Source of the DNA: Ramazzottius varieornatus
Lineage: Eukaryota > Tardigrada > Eutardigrada > Parachela > Ramazzottiidae
Reading direction: 5' to 3'
Length of the DNA stretch: 64,000 nucleotides
Assembly (NCBI GenBank): GCA_001949185.1
Contig: BDGG01000002.1
Span: 1,633,145-1,697,144, forward strand
This document shows, in pieces, positions 11,180-26,431 of this stretch. How positions within the stretch are numbered: the stretch's first letter is position 1; every line of letters begins with the position of its first letter. Under the pieces are notes generated by a model, which saw only the letters and a program-made list of their open reading frames with translations, ran no database searches and had not been told where the DNA came from. The translations under genes were made by a program, and so were the position numbers.

Positions 11180-12029
11180 TTTTTCTTTTATTGCTGTTCG
11201 TGGATCTGACACTGCCATCTTGTGCACCGGGTAGGCGGGTACTCTGCGATGAGCCCGTATACTTGCTTTGCGTTAGCGCAAGGATGCGCGTACGATATCG
11301 TAATCTATAGTACAGTCGACTTACCGTTACTGCTCCGTAACACAGTGGCGGAAGTGGAATCTGTCAGGTCTGACAAGTGAAGTTGGGGCCCTAGGGAGAT
11401 TTGAACGACAAGAATTGAGTGGCAGTCGGTCACGCATCTTTTGCACTCCTTCTACTGCTCTATCTCATCGTACGAGCAGAGTACCCTGGCCCAGCATGCA
11501 TCTGTCGACAAAGTCAACTTTATGCCGAGATCAATATTGTAACACGTAGCCATATTTCTTCTCATGTGCAATCAACAACTTTCGAAAATTTGCTTCATGC
11601 GATTGTTTCTAAGTAGAACGATTTTTGACCTGCAAAATGGAGTATTCCTTGTACGGAAGAAAGATATCAAATCTCTCTTCAATGACAGTCTGCGTATGAG
11701 GAACTCGGAAAATTAACAATATCGATACGAGCTGCTTCTACGGATACCAGTCCTTGCACTGCACTGCATATTTGCACTTGGAGTTCCCTGTGTGGGATAC
11801 AGACCGTGAAACCGAGAAGGATGGATAGATGATATCCTCGACGAAACTATTTTACCTGGACTTGATAACTGGTAAGCATTTCCTGGTCTCTGGAACTTGC
11901 ATAGCCAATGATATCGAATTTTCATTGTCCTTTTCCTTGTTATGTATTTTTGTAAATCAAATAATCGTTGACGCGCTAAACGCAATGACGTTGTGAATCG
12001 GAAAGGTGTACACGCACGACGAGATATTA

Positions 12030-12612
12030 GACCTATTTCGCAAGTCACGTTTCGGCCCTGAATTACATAAAATCACAGGATTCTGTGCTGTGCAGGTTCC
12101 TGTGCAGAAACCGTTTCTCGGTTTCGACACTTTCGGCACAGAAGATTAAGATAAAGCGATGTTACGCTGCGCGAGTTCAGCCGGGAACTGAGATTCGCGA
12201 GACCTGTCACTTATCCCTCAATCGGATGAATCCAGGACTTTGTTCGCGTTTTCTAGCAGTAGTTTTGGGAGGAGAAATGTATCTTCCTCGTTTCAATGCT
12301 GGTTCAGGTCAAAAACGTGATGGATTTGCAGAAGAAACGAGAGCGAAAGTCAAGTGGCGCAATGTGGGGAAGGCGCGTCGCTCGGATTACTTGGCGCGCC
12401 AGGTCCAACTCGCTGATTGGTCTGATCACGCTCCACTCCTCCGAAATTTCAAATTTCGACCAAAGTGGTCAATAGTTCAATCAACTCAGCTTGCACAGAA
12501 TTTGGAATTCTGTGCTGCGATATTAGGCCGAACATAAGTCGTGGATAAAAGCACAGCATAAAACCTATACATATGCTATGCAAGCCGAAAACATGACTTG
12601 CGAAACAGGTCC
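12030..12612 (+). mobile_element. 583-bp inverted-repeat element, copy 1
   Basis: The left end reads GACCTATTTCGCAAGTCAC; the right end is the complement, TGACTTGCGAAACAGGTCC. ATTA flanks both sides (12026-12029 and 12613-12616), a likely 4-bp target duplication. A second copy of nearly the same size lies inverted at 59195-59779. No transposase frame is convincing, so it is probably non-autonomous. Element superfamily not assigned. Confidence 0.8.
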
Positions 12613-12681
12613 ATTACGGGCCAGTAAAAATTTCGGACCAGGCCTTTTCGCTACGGCGGCACGGGCAGGTGATTCTTGCTT

Positions 12682-13210
12682 CACGAGAGGATTATGCCTG
12701 TCCCGACGTGCCGATAGTGAAACTGACCCAGCCAAACTATATAAGAGAGTCTCTTCTATAATGTGAGCAAGGTAGCTAAATCCCCCGACGATCCCGGAAT
12801 GAACTACAGGACGCGGAAATAGAAGTCCATTGACCGCTTCTGTATGCCGGGATGACGGAAAGCTCTTTGATTGCGAGTGTTGATTGGCGATATTACAAAC
12901 AAGCCGCTCAGCTAATCAACAGGATGACCGAACAGCGTGCCAACACTGGATGAAGATGCCCGATAGCACACCATCCAGTCCGAATCTGACGGAACAGCTG
13001 ATCGACTGAGTTGTTCAATCCAACTTCCAATCGAAGAGCTTACGTCACTGCTGTAGTTTAGGTTCATCACTTCGGAGTCCTGTAGTTTATTCCAGGATCG
13101 TCGGGAGATTTAGCTCCTTAGCTCGTAACAAAGAAGAGACTCTCTTCCATCGTTCTGCCGGGGCGGTTTGACTATCGGGACGTTGGGACAGGCATAATCC
13201 CCTCGTTAGG
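12682..13210. mobile_element. Foldback element with ~140-bp arms
   Basis: The left arm, from about GAGGATTATGCCTGTCCC at 12688, is repeated in reverse at 13078-13210 (ends in GGGACAGGCATAATC). Arms share the ATCCCGGAAT/TCCAGGATCG, CTCTCTT and TGTCCC blocks, with scattered differences. The centre (about 12835-13075) is unique. Length about 530 bp. Confidence 0.75.
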
Positions 13211-13214
13211 TAAA

Positions 13215-14825
13215 AACCACATCGAAGGCTGCACTGCTGTACGTGCGTGCTGGATATTGGGCCGAGGAGCTAAAGCTTATCATATTAATCTTATAGCAGT
13301 CAGATCTTCATTATACCTTCGACAGTTCAAACTATTCCAAGGCTTCTCCCGCCTCCGGGAGAAAATCGACAGCAGTGTTATCTTAATCATTAAAATGGGA
13401 GATCGATTTTAATAATCAAAATCGATTTGATAGTGCGGGTTGGTATTTGATTGATTGATCCATGATAGAAAATCGAATTTTAATTTTAATAATTGAAATT
13501 CATCAGCGATAATTGATTTTACATAATTGATTTTACTAATCACACAGACTTAACATTAGCACGTAACTTTTTATAATTCTAATTGCATAGTAAAATAACA
13601 CTGGTCGACAGCAGCATAGAAGCGTTAGAGTAAAACAGCTGATCAGCTGATGGCCACTGTCTATGACAATTTTCTAGGGTTGAATTTTACTACGTTACGT
13701 TATTTGTGCGATTTCTGTTTCTGATTTCCATTAAAATTGTAAATTTGCCGTCTTTTCCGCCGGGCCCGTAATTTTTACTGGCTCATAATATTTTGTCATG
13801 CGTGTAAATTAAATTAAATGCATGTAATTTAGTGTGTCATTTGTAATGTAAGGGTGTATCGCTTGTGGTCCGTCTGGAGTCTAGACGATGGTTCGAAGCT
13901 ACTTCCGTACATTCATACTAGCGTACGCTGGTCCAGAAGTACGTTTCGAACTTTCGGGGCGTCAACGGGTATGCCCGTGCGTATGTACAGCAGATACGTC
14001 CGTGATATCGTACCCCAACCGAACGACAGAAACGAGGTCGACTATGACGTAGCATAGGTAGGGAATCTATTAATGGCGTAGGAGATCGTCCTGACAGTAA
14101 GTGACACGGCCCGCTGCCTGGGTAGGCAGTCGGCAGCCAACCGATGTCCTACTGTCTCTGGTGTTGACTCTTCAGCATCTTACTGTCACACTCATCCCAA
14201 TCGAGGCCGATACATTCCGTAATGGTCGCCTGATCTTGAAGCTCGAGCCTCTCTGTTCTCTCCTTCAAATCAATTTTCCAAACTTGGCTGTTTCGTCCCG
14301 GGACCCTTGGTATGGTATCTGCTTCAGCCTCTCCCCCATCAGTGATCCTTGTTTCTTGACGGCATCATTCGGCTGATCGACTCTTATATTTAACCATCTT
14401 ACCTTCGGCTCTTTGTGCGGCCAGCTTGAACTCTGACGTCAAAATATCGGGGATGCTTCGCCGTTTGATCTTGGCACGATATTGATGCTGCTTTGCGGAT
14501 ATTGACTCTCGTGCGGAGGATTTGGTAAACACTTCCCATCTTCCTTTCAGCTGTAGAGTGTAGGCGCTGATAAGTATGGAACAGTGCAGCGGTTATAGGA
14601 GAAGAGCCTACTGGACCTGAGAGTGTAATTATTGTGGTGTAGGACTTCTTCCTAAGTAGGAAATTGACTTTTATACATTGTTTATGTTTTCTCTTTGCAG
14701 ATCATCAAAGCGATCTCCGGGCTGGAATCCGCGTCTGGAAAGCTCTAAAATTTCAGTAAGCAATCTTATGAATGAAAAGCTGATCAAAAACTCTAACGCT
14801 CATAACTGTATTGCAGAAACGAGAA
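13215..14825. other. AT-rich repeat DNA and CtBP upstream region
   Basis: From 13380 to 13560 there are overlapping ATCGATTTTAAT / AATTGATTTTA motifs without long open frames. From 13860 to 14650 I see no protein family. The block at 14701-14755 is bounded by a tttgcag acceptor and a gtaagc donor and may be a 5' UTR exon of CtBP. Confidence 0.45.
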
Positions 14826-17365
<2,540 letters not shown>

Positions 17366-17784
17366 CTCTTTTAATGCTTCTCCTGCTATTCTTCGTTTTC
17401 ATGTTCTCTCTTGTTGCGCTGAAATAGTGCGCCATACGTGGACAATTTTGTTTTTGAGTATTTTCTGGCCCAACAACAGGGGCGCTTTATGGTGTCAGTC
17501 ACACATACAGCATGGCCGTAATGTGTTTTTTTATGCACTCCATTTTTCTTTTTCTCGTGTTCGCGGTTGCAAAGATCCTGCACGGCACTGTTGCTGGTGT
17601 ATGTTCATACTTCAGAATTCCTGCCACATTCTTCACTTCTGTAGTACGATTTCGCTTTTTTGGTAGTTCAAATCAGGCAGGAAGAATGCAGTATGTACTC
17701 TCCAAAGTCCGTCAGAAATCTCAGCAGTAATAACAAATTCGAGTGGTCGACCACGTGTTCGGTTTTCGGTGATTCACTAGAGAC

Positions 17785-18097
17785 GGCTCGGTGAAGTGCG
17801 GTGAATTATTTTCACCATCCTTCACCGACTTGGTGAAAAACTGACTGGTGCGGTGAAGAAATGTGGTGAAGAGAGCAAATTCAATTCATTGATAAGTGAT
17901 ATCTTGATTGATCGGTTGCACCCTAGTCAATCAATCAAACTAGAAGTAATCAATCAATCAGTCGATGGATTAAGTCTGCTCGCTTCATCATCCTTCGTCA
18001 TCCAGATTCATCCTCAACGGTTCTTCACCTCGCCAGTGAATTTTTCACCAAGTCGGTGAAGGATGGTGAAAATAAATCCACCGCACTGCACCGAGCC
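17785..18097. mobile_element. 313-bp MITE, TIR GGCTCGGTGAAGTGCGGTGA
   Basis: Left arm GGCTCGGTGAAGTGCGGTG then ATTTTCACCATCCTTCACC is mirrored at 18015-18097. Arms are about 75 bp and are themselves built of GGTGAA/TTCACC units. The centre has TCAATCAATC repeats. It lies about 420 bp after the CtBP stop. Confidence 0.85.
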
Positions 18098-19214
18098 TTC
18101 ATTATTTTTCACTTTTACCAGAACCTATGATATTATCAGCTAGCGGCTGGCGTTGCCGTCTTGTACTGTAAGCATAACGCCTCAGTTACTATTACAAACG
18201 ATTTTCCTAATGGTTCAGTTTTTCTGGATTCTGACAACGCCGTTCTCGGAAGAATTTTAAGGACAGCTCATGATTCAGGAAAGGAGTGGAGGAACTCAAA
18301 AGCATGTGACGGCGTAATTACCTACTAACATTTTCTCTGGACCAGACACACCCAAAGTACTTCCTCAGGAGACGAAAACCAAATTAGTTATCCAACCCAT
18401 GGGTGGTTCCATGATTTCGATTCACACCTGCCGATGGGGTCTACCCGATATGCTCGCACGATGGTATTCATAGTACGAACGATCCCGCCCATTCTGCAAT
18501 AAATTGTGAACCCATGACGCTAATTCGCGCGTTGCAGCTGGTCAATAACCCTGTAAGATTTGAGAGGTTGTCAACTGACAACCTCAGAACAACACTTAGA
18601 GATATTCAGTGACTTTCCGGCCTCAAGGATAGCCTGATATTAATCGCAGAGATCGAAACCACGCGAACCCGCGATAGAGCTGCAGCACGGCATATCCGAT
18701 GATTTTTTAATTTTCGGTCTTCATCCGCTCCTGCGAGCAGTGTGGTCAGTGTGGTCGCCATACAGTTACCTCGGACTGTGGGTATCAACATGAAGTCATG
18801 AACGCCAAACGCATCTCTAGTCTTTCCATAATGCGGAGCCAGCCTTCGGTGATTACAAGGCTCTTAAACTCTGACCTTGGATCTTTCGCAGTAGGCGCGT
18901 TAGGTGCCGTCTTCTGACTGCCGGATCTGAGCGGGAAGGACTGATTATAGCCCCCTCCCGGATTTTTAGCCTCAGGGACAGTACAAGCCTTAGGGACATT
19001 CACTTTGATTATACGTCCCTTTCGCCTGATCCCATGGCGCGGGTAGGTAGTCTACGGATTTTTCTCATGACCCCTACAAATACCCGTCACTTCGTTGTAC
19101 AGATCGTCAGTTTGCGCTTATTCAGCCCGTGCCTGCATCCGAATTCACTTTCCCACCATTCCTCTCTCCGAATCCCTTTTGTTTGGTAGTCTGCCCGTGA
19201 TAAATTTCGAAAGA
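18098..19214. other. No gene recognised
   Basis: Short frames only on both strands and no obvious inverted repeat. Confidence 0.5.
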
Positions 19215-19394
19215 ATGTCTCACGAAGTCACACAACGGTCCCTTCTAGTTCTCTGCTGTTGTGTCTGTTGTCTTTTGGGCTGGGTGGTCATCGCTGCCGC
19301 GAAAAAGAGCATTATACCCACCGGCATGGCACCACCGGCTACCTCAGCACCTTCCGACACCGCAGCCGCGGAATGCTACATCGAAGTTCGCCAG
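19215..19394 (+). CDS. Possible first exon of a secreted protein
   Basis: ATG 19215 starts 60 codons ending in CAG before a gtaatg donor. Residues 9-29 form a strong signal peptide (SLLVLCCCVCCLLGWVVIAA), followed by a Pro/Thr/Ala/Ser-rich spacer and ECYIEVRQ. A downstream exon was not settled: 19650-19755 offers a Cys-containing frame (CHHEAIS to SSAFPC) that faintly resembles glycoprotein-hormone cystine knots, but the phase does not agree with this exon. Function unknown. Confidence 0.35.
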
Positions 19395-20116
19395 GTAATG
19401 AACTTCTTTTTGCTACGACCAGACTGCTGTAGAATCGATAACTCCGCAATACAGTCCGGTCGCTTGAGAAGTGGACATCAACATTTACCGTATAGCTTGC
19501 CAAAAAACAGACAGAGGTGACGTCAAGAGTCCACTAGCAATCAAAATGAGGGGAAATCAACTACTGCTTTCCTGCCATGTGAGAGGCACCAGATTTTGAA
19601 AGCAGTTTCGTACAGTCAAGCTGTCAACCTCTGACCATCCCTTCATAGCTGCCACCACGAAGCCATTTCCGTGGCGAGTCCAGTTTTCTGGATACAGGGA
19701 TTTGCCGGTTGCCCGGCTGAAGGTTCCAACAGTAGTGCCTTTCCTTGTTCGCTGGTAATCCGAAAGATATTGAATTTACTCCTTCGGATCTCTGTCTGTC
19801 GAACGATTCCTCAACCTGAAAACGTCTTCCTGAATCTCCTCTGCTTGTCTGATAAAGACGCGGTGCGATAAGAAAGAGAACGTTCGGTACTTCGAACAGA
19901 GAACAAAAAGTGAATGCAACGGATTGCTTGTGTTACGAGAACGAACGAACAAACAATCAAAGGTACATATGGCGAGCACCCTTGTGTTTGCCCTACTTTA
20001 GCAATTTTGAACTCGAAAAACGGTGTGCACTTCTCGAGCGACCGGACTGTACATTAACCATATTGTAGACAAAGTTTATGCCTGGCCGTTGTCTACCCGT
20101 GGGGCGTCTGTCTACG

Positions 20117-20612
20117 ATGGATCTTTGCCAGTCTTTGGACCAGGAGTTCATCTCCATCGAAAAAGAATGCGCCGATGTCCGAGCCGCCAAAAGAGAACGC
20201 ACCGTTACGTAAGGCTGCGGCCCTGCTGTTTCTTGAACACAACTTTTAAGGTTTATCATGCATCTATATCATTACTTTACTTATTAACCAGTCAACCTTC
20301 TGTGTTAGGAACGGTCGCATAAGAAGCTGTATAGAATTAAAACTCGAGAATCAAAAACTTCGGATACGTCAGACTTCCGGGTTGACGAAAAAAACTGAAA
20401 CGAATAATTACGGATTCGCGCATCTACGATGCGGGCCTCGGCAGTGCCGCCCTCTGATTTTAGAACACGAGCGCTATTTGCTGCGCACTGCGTACGCACT
20501 GGTTTTCTGCGTGAGGATAAATCCGTTCAAACACAGTTTTCAAATGCAGCACGAGTTCGGATATCCTACCCCCATACTAACACAACCCCGAGAGAAGATT
20601 GTGACGAGTTAG
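20117..20612 (+). CDS. Unrecognised two-exon gene, 131 residues
   Basis: Exons 20117-20208 and 20309-20612 join in phase across a 100-nt intron (gtaagg to tgttag). The product begins MDLCQSLDQEFISIEKE and has a charged helical N-terminal half that could form a short coiled coil, then a Cys/Arg-rich stretch and a hydrophobic patch (LLRTAYALVFCV). No signal peptide and no known domain. The frame is open over the whole second exon, which supports a real gene, but there is no homology to lean on. Confidence 0.45.
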
Positions 20613-21118
20613 TGGACCGTTACAGATGCAACTTTCCATGCTAAACCACCGAACCATACGCACAGCCCTCAATGATCACGCCAGTTTGTTTTCATGGGAT
20701 AATGGTCAACCTGCTTACTGCTTTACCTGTTCACGTTTTCCTACTGATATTTTTGTTAGGCTAATTCAAAGTCACTTATAACTTTGGAAAATGTATAGCA
20801 TATTATCCAAGGCCAATCAAAGCTCAGAACCAACAGCTCAAGTTCCATGTGCCCATAGCCTTGATTATTAGAACATTCGAACATTCTCACATTTGCTTAT
20901 CTGTGATCTGCATCACTTGAAAACTTATCTGTTTGTACTGTATAAGGATGTGTAAACGAACCAGGAAGTAGAATCATGTCTGTCGCCTGTGGGTCTGACC
21001 CTTTTACAACCAAACCAAACAAAAAGTCTACCCAAAATAAAAGGAAGCTTCGGTGAAGTTGCTTACGCGTTTTTGATACGTTTTTTCCAACTTCCAATTT
21101 CTTAGTTTATTTCTCTAT

Positions 21119-21269
21119 ATACTGTAAATATTCGCTGCGTCCGCGCAGTACGTCATCGCAGAAGTGAAGTACAGCCCCAGTCCAGTTTCACGGATTGCGC
21201 AACCCCCTACAGGGGTGCATCGTTACGTACGAGTACGTACTGCGCGGACGCAGCGAATATATACAGTAT
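21119..21269. mobile_element. 151-bp MITE, TIR ATACTGTA..ATTCGCTGCG
   Basis: Left TATTCGCTGCGTCCGCGCAG and right CTGCGCGGACGCAGCGAATA are perfect complements, with ATACTGTA / TACAGTAT at the tips; arms about 40 bp. The ends resemble those of the element at 50993-51114. Confidence 0.88.
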
Positions 21270-22110
21270 GTGAACTTTCTTCTGCCATAGGTTTGACAAC
21301 GATACCGATTAGCTGGCAAAAGTCAAACAGGTTCAATCGTTAAATTCGTCCTTACAGGAAACAAACCTTCGGAAACAGTTCCAGTAAACAACATTCGCTC
21401 CAGAACAGTTTATGCTGCCCATGTCTACAGCCAGCTGCTTCATCGGTAGTGTATCGGGATGTCCGACCGCCGTCGGCGGACTGGTCATCGATCAACATTC
21501 AAATCCTACGGTACTAATTTAGCCTAAAAACTAGCGGCTGTGGGAGTCAGAAATTTAGGGTCACCAGGTCTTCGGCTCCATAGTCACTCTAAAGACTCTG
21601 TCTCTTTCATCTGTAACCTCCCCCCCCCCCGCCACCCCCACCAGACACCACCTGTCACAATGCATCATTTGATCACAGAAAGCACCACGTGACCACAGGT
21701 AAGGAGGTGATGCCGTCATTGTACACTTGTAATGGTAGGAACAGGGTTATGCTGTCGGTTGATGGAGGGAGTGGTTATTCTAGCAAACACAGGTAACTTC
21801 AATCGGTCTTGTACATGGTAGTACAGTATCAAAGCATCGTGACGTATTTCACCTAGACGTAAAAGAAGAAGTTTATTAGCCGCGACAACCTACCCAACGG
21901 GTTCCTCGATGTACAGAGGAGCAAACGACTATTGTATCAAGCAGAAGAACGAATCAGTTGAGCACTACGCAGAAAACTATCGCTGAAAAACACAGTAAAA
22001 TGGGAAGAGAATTTTCCGCTGGGAAAAGTAGGTAGTCGGATTAGTCTAGAATCACACAATCCACTGAAACGTTTTGGTAAACAGTAAGGGTAATAGTGGG
22101 AGCAGTCCTC

Positions 22111-22295
22111 ATAGATCGGCCCTCAATAAATTGTTCAAACCAGCCCCTGGCCGCAGGAGGTGACCGCTCAAGTGGCCCCCTGTAGTTTTCTGTTGCTCAG
22201 CATGATGCAGTATTGTGATTTTCATCACGAACGCTTTTGATGCCACCCCCTACGGCCAGGGGCTGGTCTGAACAATTTATACAGGGTCGATCTAT
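22111..22295. mobile_element. 185-bp MITE, TIR ATAGATCGGCCCT
   Basis: Arms of about 47 bp: the left contains AAATTGTTCAAACCAGCCCC, the right its complement GGGGCTGGTCTGAACAATTT, and the tips are ATAGATC / GATCTAT. No coding capacity. Confidence 0.85.
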
Positions 22296-22573
22296 GGCAG
22301 TTTTCATCCGAACTTCCAGGGAGCGATGCTATTGGTCGACCAGTTCTCCGCTTTCAGGAAGATGTCCACATCGCTGGCGAAGATTCCAATGCGTTCGACG
22401 GTTGAAGACTTGGTATCATCAGGATGGACCGAAGGGAACGATGCGGATGAAACGAGGCTTTACCCTGATGCGTTGTACGTATGTGGAAAGTTATTCAGCC
22501 CTGACGTGCCAACGTGCCTCGGAACACCACTTATGGCGAAGTCCTAATTCGGAGGATCCTGAGCTTGCAGTGG

Positions 22574-22994
22574 ATTCTCATTAGAGCCTTGCAACATGCA
22601 GCACGTTCTGCGCTGCACTGCATTTTACTGCAATGCAGTGCAGTTGCAGTCGCCGAACTGGTGAGAAAATGCAGATGCAGTGCAGTTGAAGTTTTCAAAA
22701 AACGAGCACCGTTCGTCGCAGTATACTTGTATTGCCCCAAAATCGGCTTTTTCTGCATTTTCTGGCCGGATTCCGCCGTTTTTCGGTTAAATCTCCGTAA
22801 AACAACGACGTTTACGATGTGTTCGACATGTATTTCAGTTGGCAGGCAGGAATTCTGAATTTTCAAATGCAGTGCAGTGCAGTTTGGCAAACAGCAGAAA
22901 ATTGCAGATGCGGTGCAGTTGCAGTTTCTGAGAACTGGATGCAGTGCAGAAGCAGCGCTAGTTTCAGCTACTGCTGCAGGGCTCTAATTCTCAT
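22574..22994. mobile_element. hAT-type MITE with 8-bp target duplication
   Basis: The element runs 22582-22986 (405 bp) with tips TAGAGCCTTGCA and TGCAGGGCTCTA. ATTCTCAT stands directly outside both ends (22574-22581 and 22987-22994), a perfect 8-bp duplication as made by hAT transposases. Subterminal regions are full of GCAGTGCAG repeats. Confidence 0.93.
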
Positions 22995-23864
22995 CAACCT
23001 GTTGGGTGCCTTTTATCCCGACAGGTCTTACTTTTCGCGGGACTTCGCTGTTCTTCGGTGCACGTGGCTGAGGTTTACGTGCTGGTGGTGGCAGGGTGCG
23101 CTGTTGGAAACACAGGGGGAGGAGTGTTGGTATCATGTTGAGTACTGATGACACTTGGCTTAGTGGATAGGGTTTCGTTCGGAGGGATGGGCGGCGTTTG
23201 GGTGCAGGGGGTGTTTTGAAAAACATTAACAATTTTTTCAGAATGGCTTCTCAACTGTCCCCTAAGCTCTGGATTTTCCCTTCAAGCTTCTGATTTTCCA
23301 CATGAAAAGGTATCACTTGGTGTCTTATACCTTGTTCCAAACAGGCCTGAAAGTTGTCCAGCACTCCGTCGAGGATTCGATTACTGAAGAACCCGATAAT
23401 GAGCGTTGCCTTTATTGGCATCTCCATCCCGGGAAGGTAGGAAACTGAGCTTCCGCAGCTTCTCGTACTTTGATGACACAATCAGGTTCCAGCTGCCGAG
23501 CATTCTATTTGAATTTTCTCCTCCTGCTGCGGTGTGATATTCATAATTTCTAACGATACGAGTTGCGTTATTATGATGGCCAACGATAGCGTTATGGATA
23601 TCACGGTCCGAAGTCATGATATTCTACATGAAACATTCCAGTCTTGTTTCTCCACTGCCAACAATGACATGGAATCATCATGGCCAGTTGTACGGAGAAT
23701 CAATGGCCGATTACAAGTGTAGTACCTTATTTCAACTAGGTCAGAAATTACGCCGTCAGTACACGTCCACACTCCTGCTCCTATGACTTCACGCAGATAT
23801 CAATGGTACACACCTGACCGCAGCAAGAACTCTACAACAAAAATTCTTCCCAAAATACACTACT

Positions 23865-24016
23865 GTACACGCGCTTGGCCTAACTGTTGGCTTGACAAAA
23901 GAGTTGGCAGCCGGCCGAAAGCGGTAATGGCCACCTTAATTTGATGTACGTTTCCGCTTTCGACTGGCTGCCAGCTGGTATTTCCATGGCATCAGTTAGG
24001 CCAGGCGCGTGCACAC
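23865..24016. mobile_element. 152-bp MITE, TIR GTACACGCGC..GGCCTAAC
   Basis: Arms of about 60 bp: the left begins GTACACGCGCTTGGCCTAAC; the right ends GTTAGGCCAGGCGCGTGCAC. The inner parts also pair (GCCGAAAGCGG with CCGCTTTCGAC). Same family and size as 33870-34020. Confidence 0.85.
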
Positions 24017-24482
24017 CCTTGCATAGGGGAAGCTCTTTCCTTGTACAGGGGCAAAGGGTGACCACTGGTCAATCGTTACTTGTGGGTGCGCAGAGGTGCG
24101 CGTTGGTTGCCCCTCATTAAAACCAGCAACTTGTTGTTGTTAGATGCGTTCTTGGGCTCATAGGAGCAAATCAACCAGTTTCAAATGATTTGCTAAACAG
24201 ACCGAATTTTCTGAATTCGATGTGCAAATCTCCGGCGTCGCCACTGTGCCAATAACAGCTCTTTGGGGCAGGACAACAGAACTGCTGACTGGTGGCCTTG
24301 CATTTCATGCAGGCCACGTCTGAAACAACTTCGTGAGCCAACCGTAACCGAACGGAAATATAAGGATAAGCTTCTCAGTTGTTCATATTAGAAACCGCGA
24401 CGTTTTACTTCTTCGTTTGTTATTCACGGTTTATTCTTCCGCCTTTCAATTTATCGCCGTAGCTGGTGAAATTGGAGCCACG

Positions 24483-26309
24483 ATGGAGGGTAACTTAAGC
24501 GGAATGTCCGGAGAGAGCGAAGACGAGGAGGTGTCCGTAAATGTCGGACAGAGATATCGGGCAGCTGGTGGAAAACTCGGTACCAAACGAAGAGCGGTAC
24601 TACCTGCTGACATTCAACAGAAAGCCAGGTAGGCAAACACCTTTGGACACCCAGAAGCTCCGATTAACATAGTGCTGCCATGAGAAACTCGAATATTGTT
24701 GCAGAAAGATGTCTGTGGAAGAAGTGAGCAAGTTGGTGAAAGATGATATATTCGTCCTGCGAGCGGAGATTTTGGGAAGTCGGAAACCATCAGCCTTTTG
24801 GTCGACCATGAGGCGTGTTGTCGATAAATTCGGGTGACAGGCTTGACTTTGTTTGCTGCAATTAGTGCAGGGTAGTGTGGAAGCATGACCGAAGCACCAA
24901 CACCGATCCGTTGAACCGCCATGTCCAAAAGTGCGGCGTGAAAGATAGTCAGCCAAGAATAACGGGCTTCCTCGAAATGTACAAGCTTCCTTTGATGGCT
25001 AAACATAAAGTCTCCAAGGTGTGTGCTCGATTTTGTGCTGTAGACGGAAGAAGCGTTAAAGAAGTGAGTGGCAAATGATCAGGCCGTGATTGACACCGTG
25101 ATCGATGTTACAATGAAGTACTGCCATGCTGGGAGACCTTCGGCGAAAGATATGCTTCCTGATCCGACGACAATCAGCAACTGCGTTGGGAGCGAAGCCA
25201 GAAAAATCCATGTCTCTGCTGGAAGAAACTAGACCTATACTGCGGATGAACGGTGGTGGTATAACTCTTAACTTTCGGGAGGAAGAATACACCGATCTTA
25301 CTTAGGTAAACAGATCTCTGCAGTTTAAATAGTGTAATGCGCTGTTTTACTGGCGTCTATAAAATTAAGTGTTTTGGTTGTAGGGTGTACAGTGCACTGC
25401 TTGTACGGGAATTCGAAGCTCCGAGAAAGGTTGCTGGGACAGTGTCGACAAGAAAAACGGGCCCGGCAGTACAGAACTTTATTTTCAGGAAGCTGCGAGA
25501 AATTGGGCTGGAGGACGAAGCTTTGCACATTCGTCACGGATCAAGGTGGCAACATTAAGGTTGCTTTCCGCGACTCTGACTTTGAACGTATAAACTGCGC
25601 AGGCCATCTTCTCAACACGTGCTTGCAAGCCTGCTTCAAGACCAAAGCGAAATCTCAGTTTCCGATGCCCGCGGAAGCTGTGCCATCTCTAACGTTAAGG
25701 AACCAACTCAAGTCTTTGGTGACGCATTCCAAGCAAGGAGGTATCAGTCGTCAGCTTAAAAAAACGCTGAAGCAGCAGTGCGACACTCGGTGAGCTTGTA
25801 ACTTATTGGAGATCCGGTCCTATTATCCAGCTATATGGAGTAATATTGTGTTTTCTTTATTAGCTGGAATACCCACGTCGAGATGCTGGCTTCAGTCCTT
25901 GCTGCCTGCAACGAGCTGGAATTGATTTTGGCAAACCGAAACGAATTACAGCTACTTCCAACCAGCAGACAAAGAATTCAGGAGATTCATGACTTGTTCG
26001 AGCCCGTAAGAGATATTACGGTGAGAGAGCTAGAGCTTCCACCTTCCAGCTGTCAACGTCTTAGCCAAACAGCCACCAAAATTCAACCTGAAAGCCATGG
26101 CGAAGTACTCTACTCTACCGACAAGCCCATAGAAAATGAAGTGGAGAAGTATGTCAGGCTACCTAGTCCTCCGGAGGATCAAGATGCTTTGAGTTTCTGG
26201 ATCGAAAAGCAGAAGGATTTTCCCCAAATGAGTAGCTATGCACTACGTTGTCTTTCTGTACCTGGTACCAGTACTCCTTCCGAGCCTCTTTTCAGTAGAT
26301 TTCAGTAGA
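24483..26309 (+). pseudogene. Decayed hAT transposase
   Basis: Successive frames give a BED-type zinc finger (NRHVQKCG after a WKHD start), the Hermes-like DNA-binding helix region (CARFCAVDGRS, then KDMLPDPTTIS), part of the RNase H-like core (TFVTDQGGNIKVAF, INCAGHLLNTCL) and the C-terminal dimerisation region (SYALRCLSVPGTSTPSEPLF). They lie in changed frames near 25072 and 25190 that short introns cannot explain, and the C-terminus stops just after the dimerisation motif. Some apparent introns (24629-24703, 24830-24872) may be real. I read it as an inactivated copy. Its termini were not located with certainty. Confidence 0.8.
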
Positions 26310-26431
26310 ACCGCAGTTGACGAAAAGCGAACGTCGTTAGACCCCGGACCCTAAGTGATCTAATGGTTATTCAGTCTAATTACAAGTTCCCCGATTCTGA
26401 GTACTTTAATTTCAGGAAAAAAATTTTATAT

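Larger units (their letters stand above)
12008..13806. mobile_element. MITE of the GTACACG family, interrupted by nested insertions
   Basis: The left end GTACACGCACGACGAGATATT and the right end (reverse complement TACACGCATGACAAAATATT) match the ends of the intact copy at 53782-54000. Inner arms also match: GGGCCAGTAAAAATT at about 12619 and its complement near 13760. The intact copy is 219 bp, so the extra length comes from insertions at 12030-12612 and 12682-13210 plus AT-rich DNA at 13215-13740. Confidence 0.65.

Noticed and set aside
19650-19755. Glycoprotein-hormone alpha-like exon (SSAFP motif) following the 19215 signal peptide
   Set aside because: Required phase differs from the first exon, key cysteines are missing, and no later cystine-knot exon was found.
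24133-24160. Left terminus of the hAT transposase element (GTTGTTAGATGCG)
   Set aside because: It resembles the complement of the 26550 end only weakly, and no 8-bp duplication flanks the pair.
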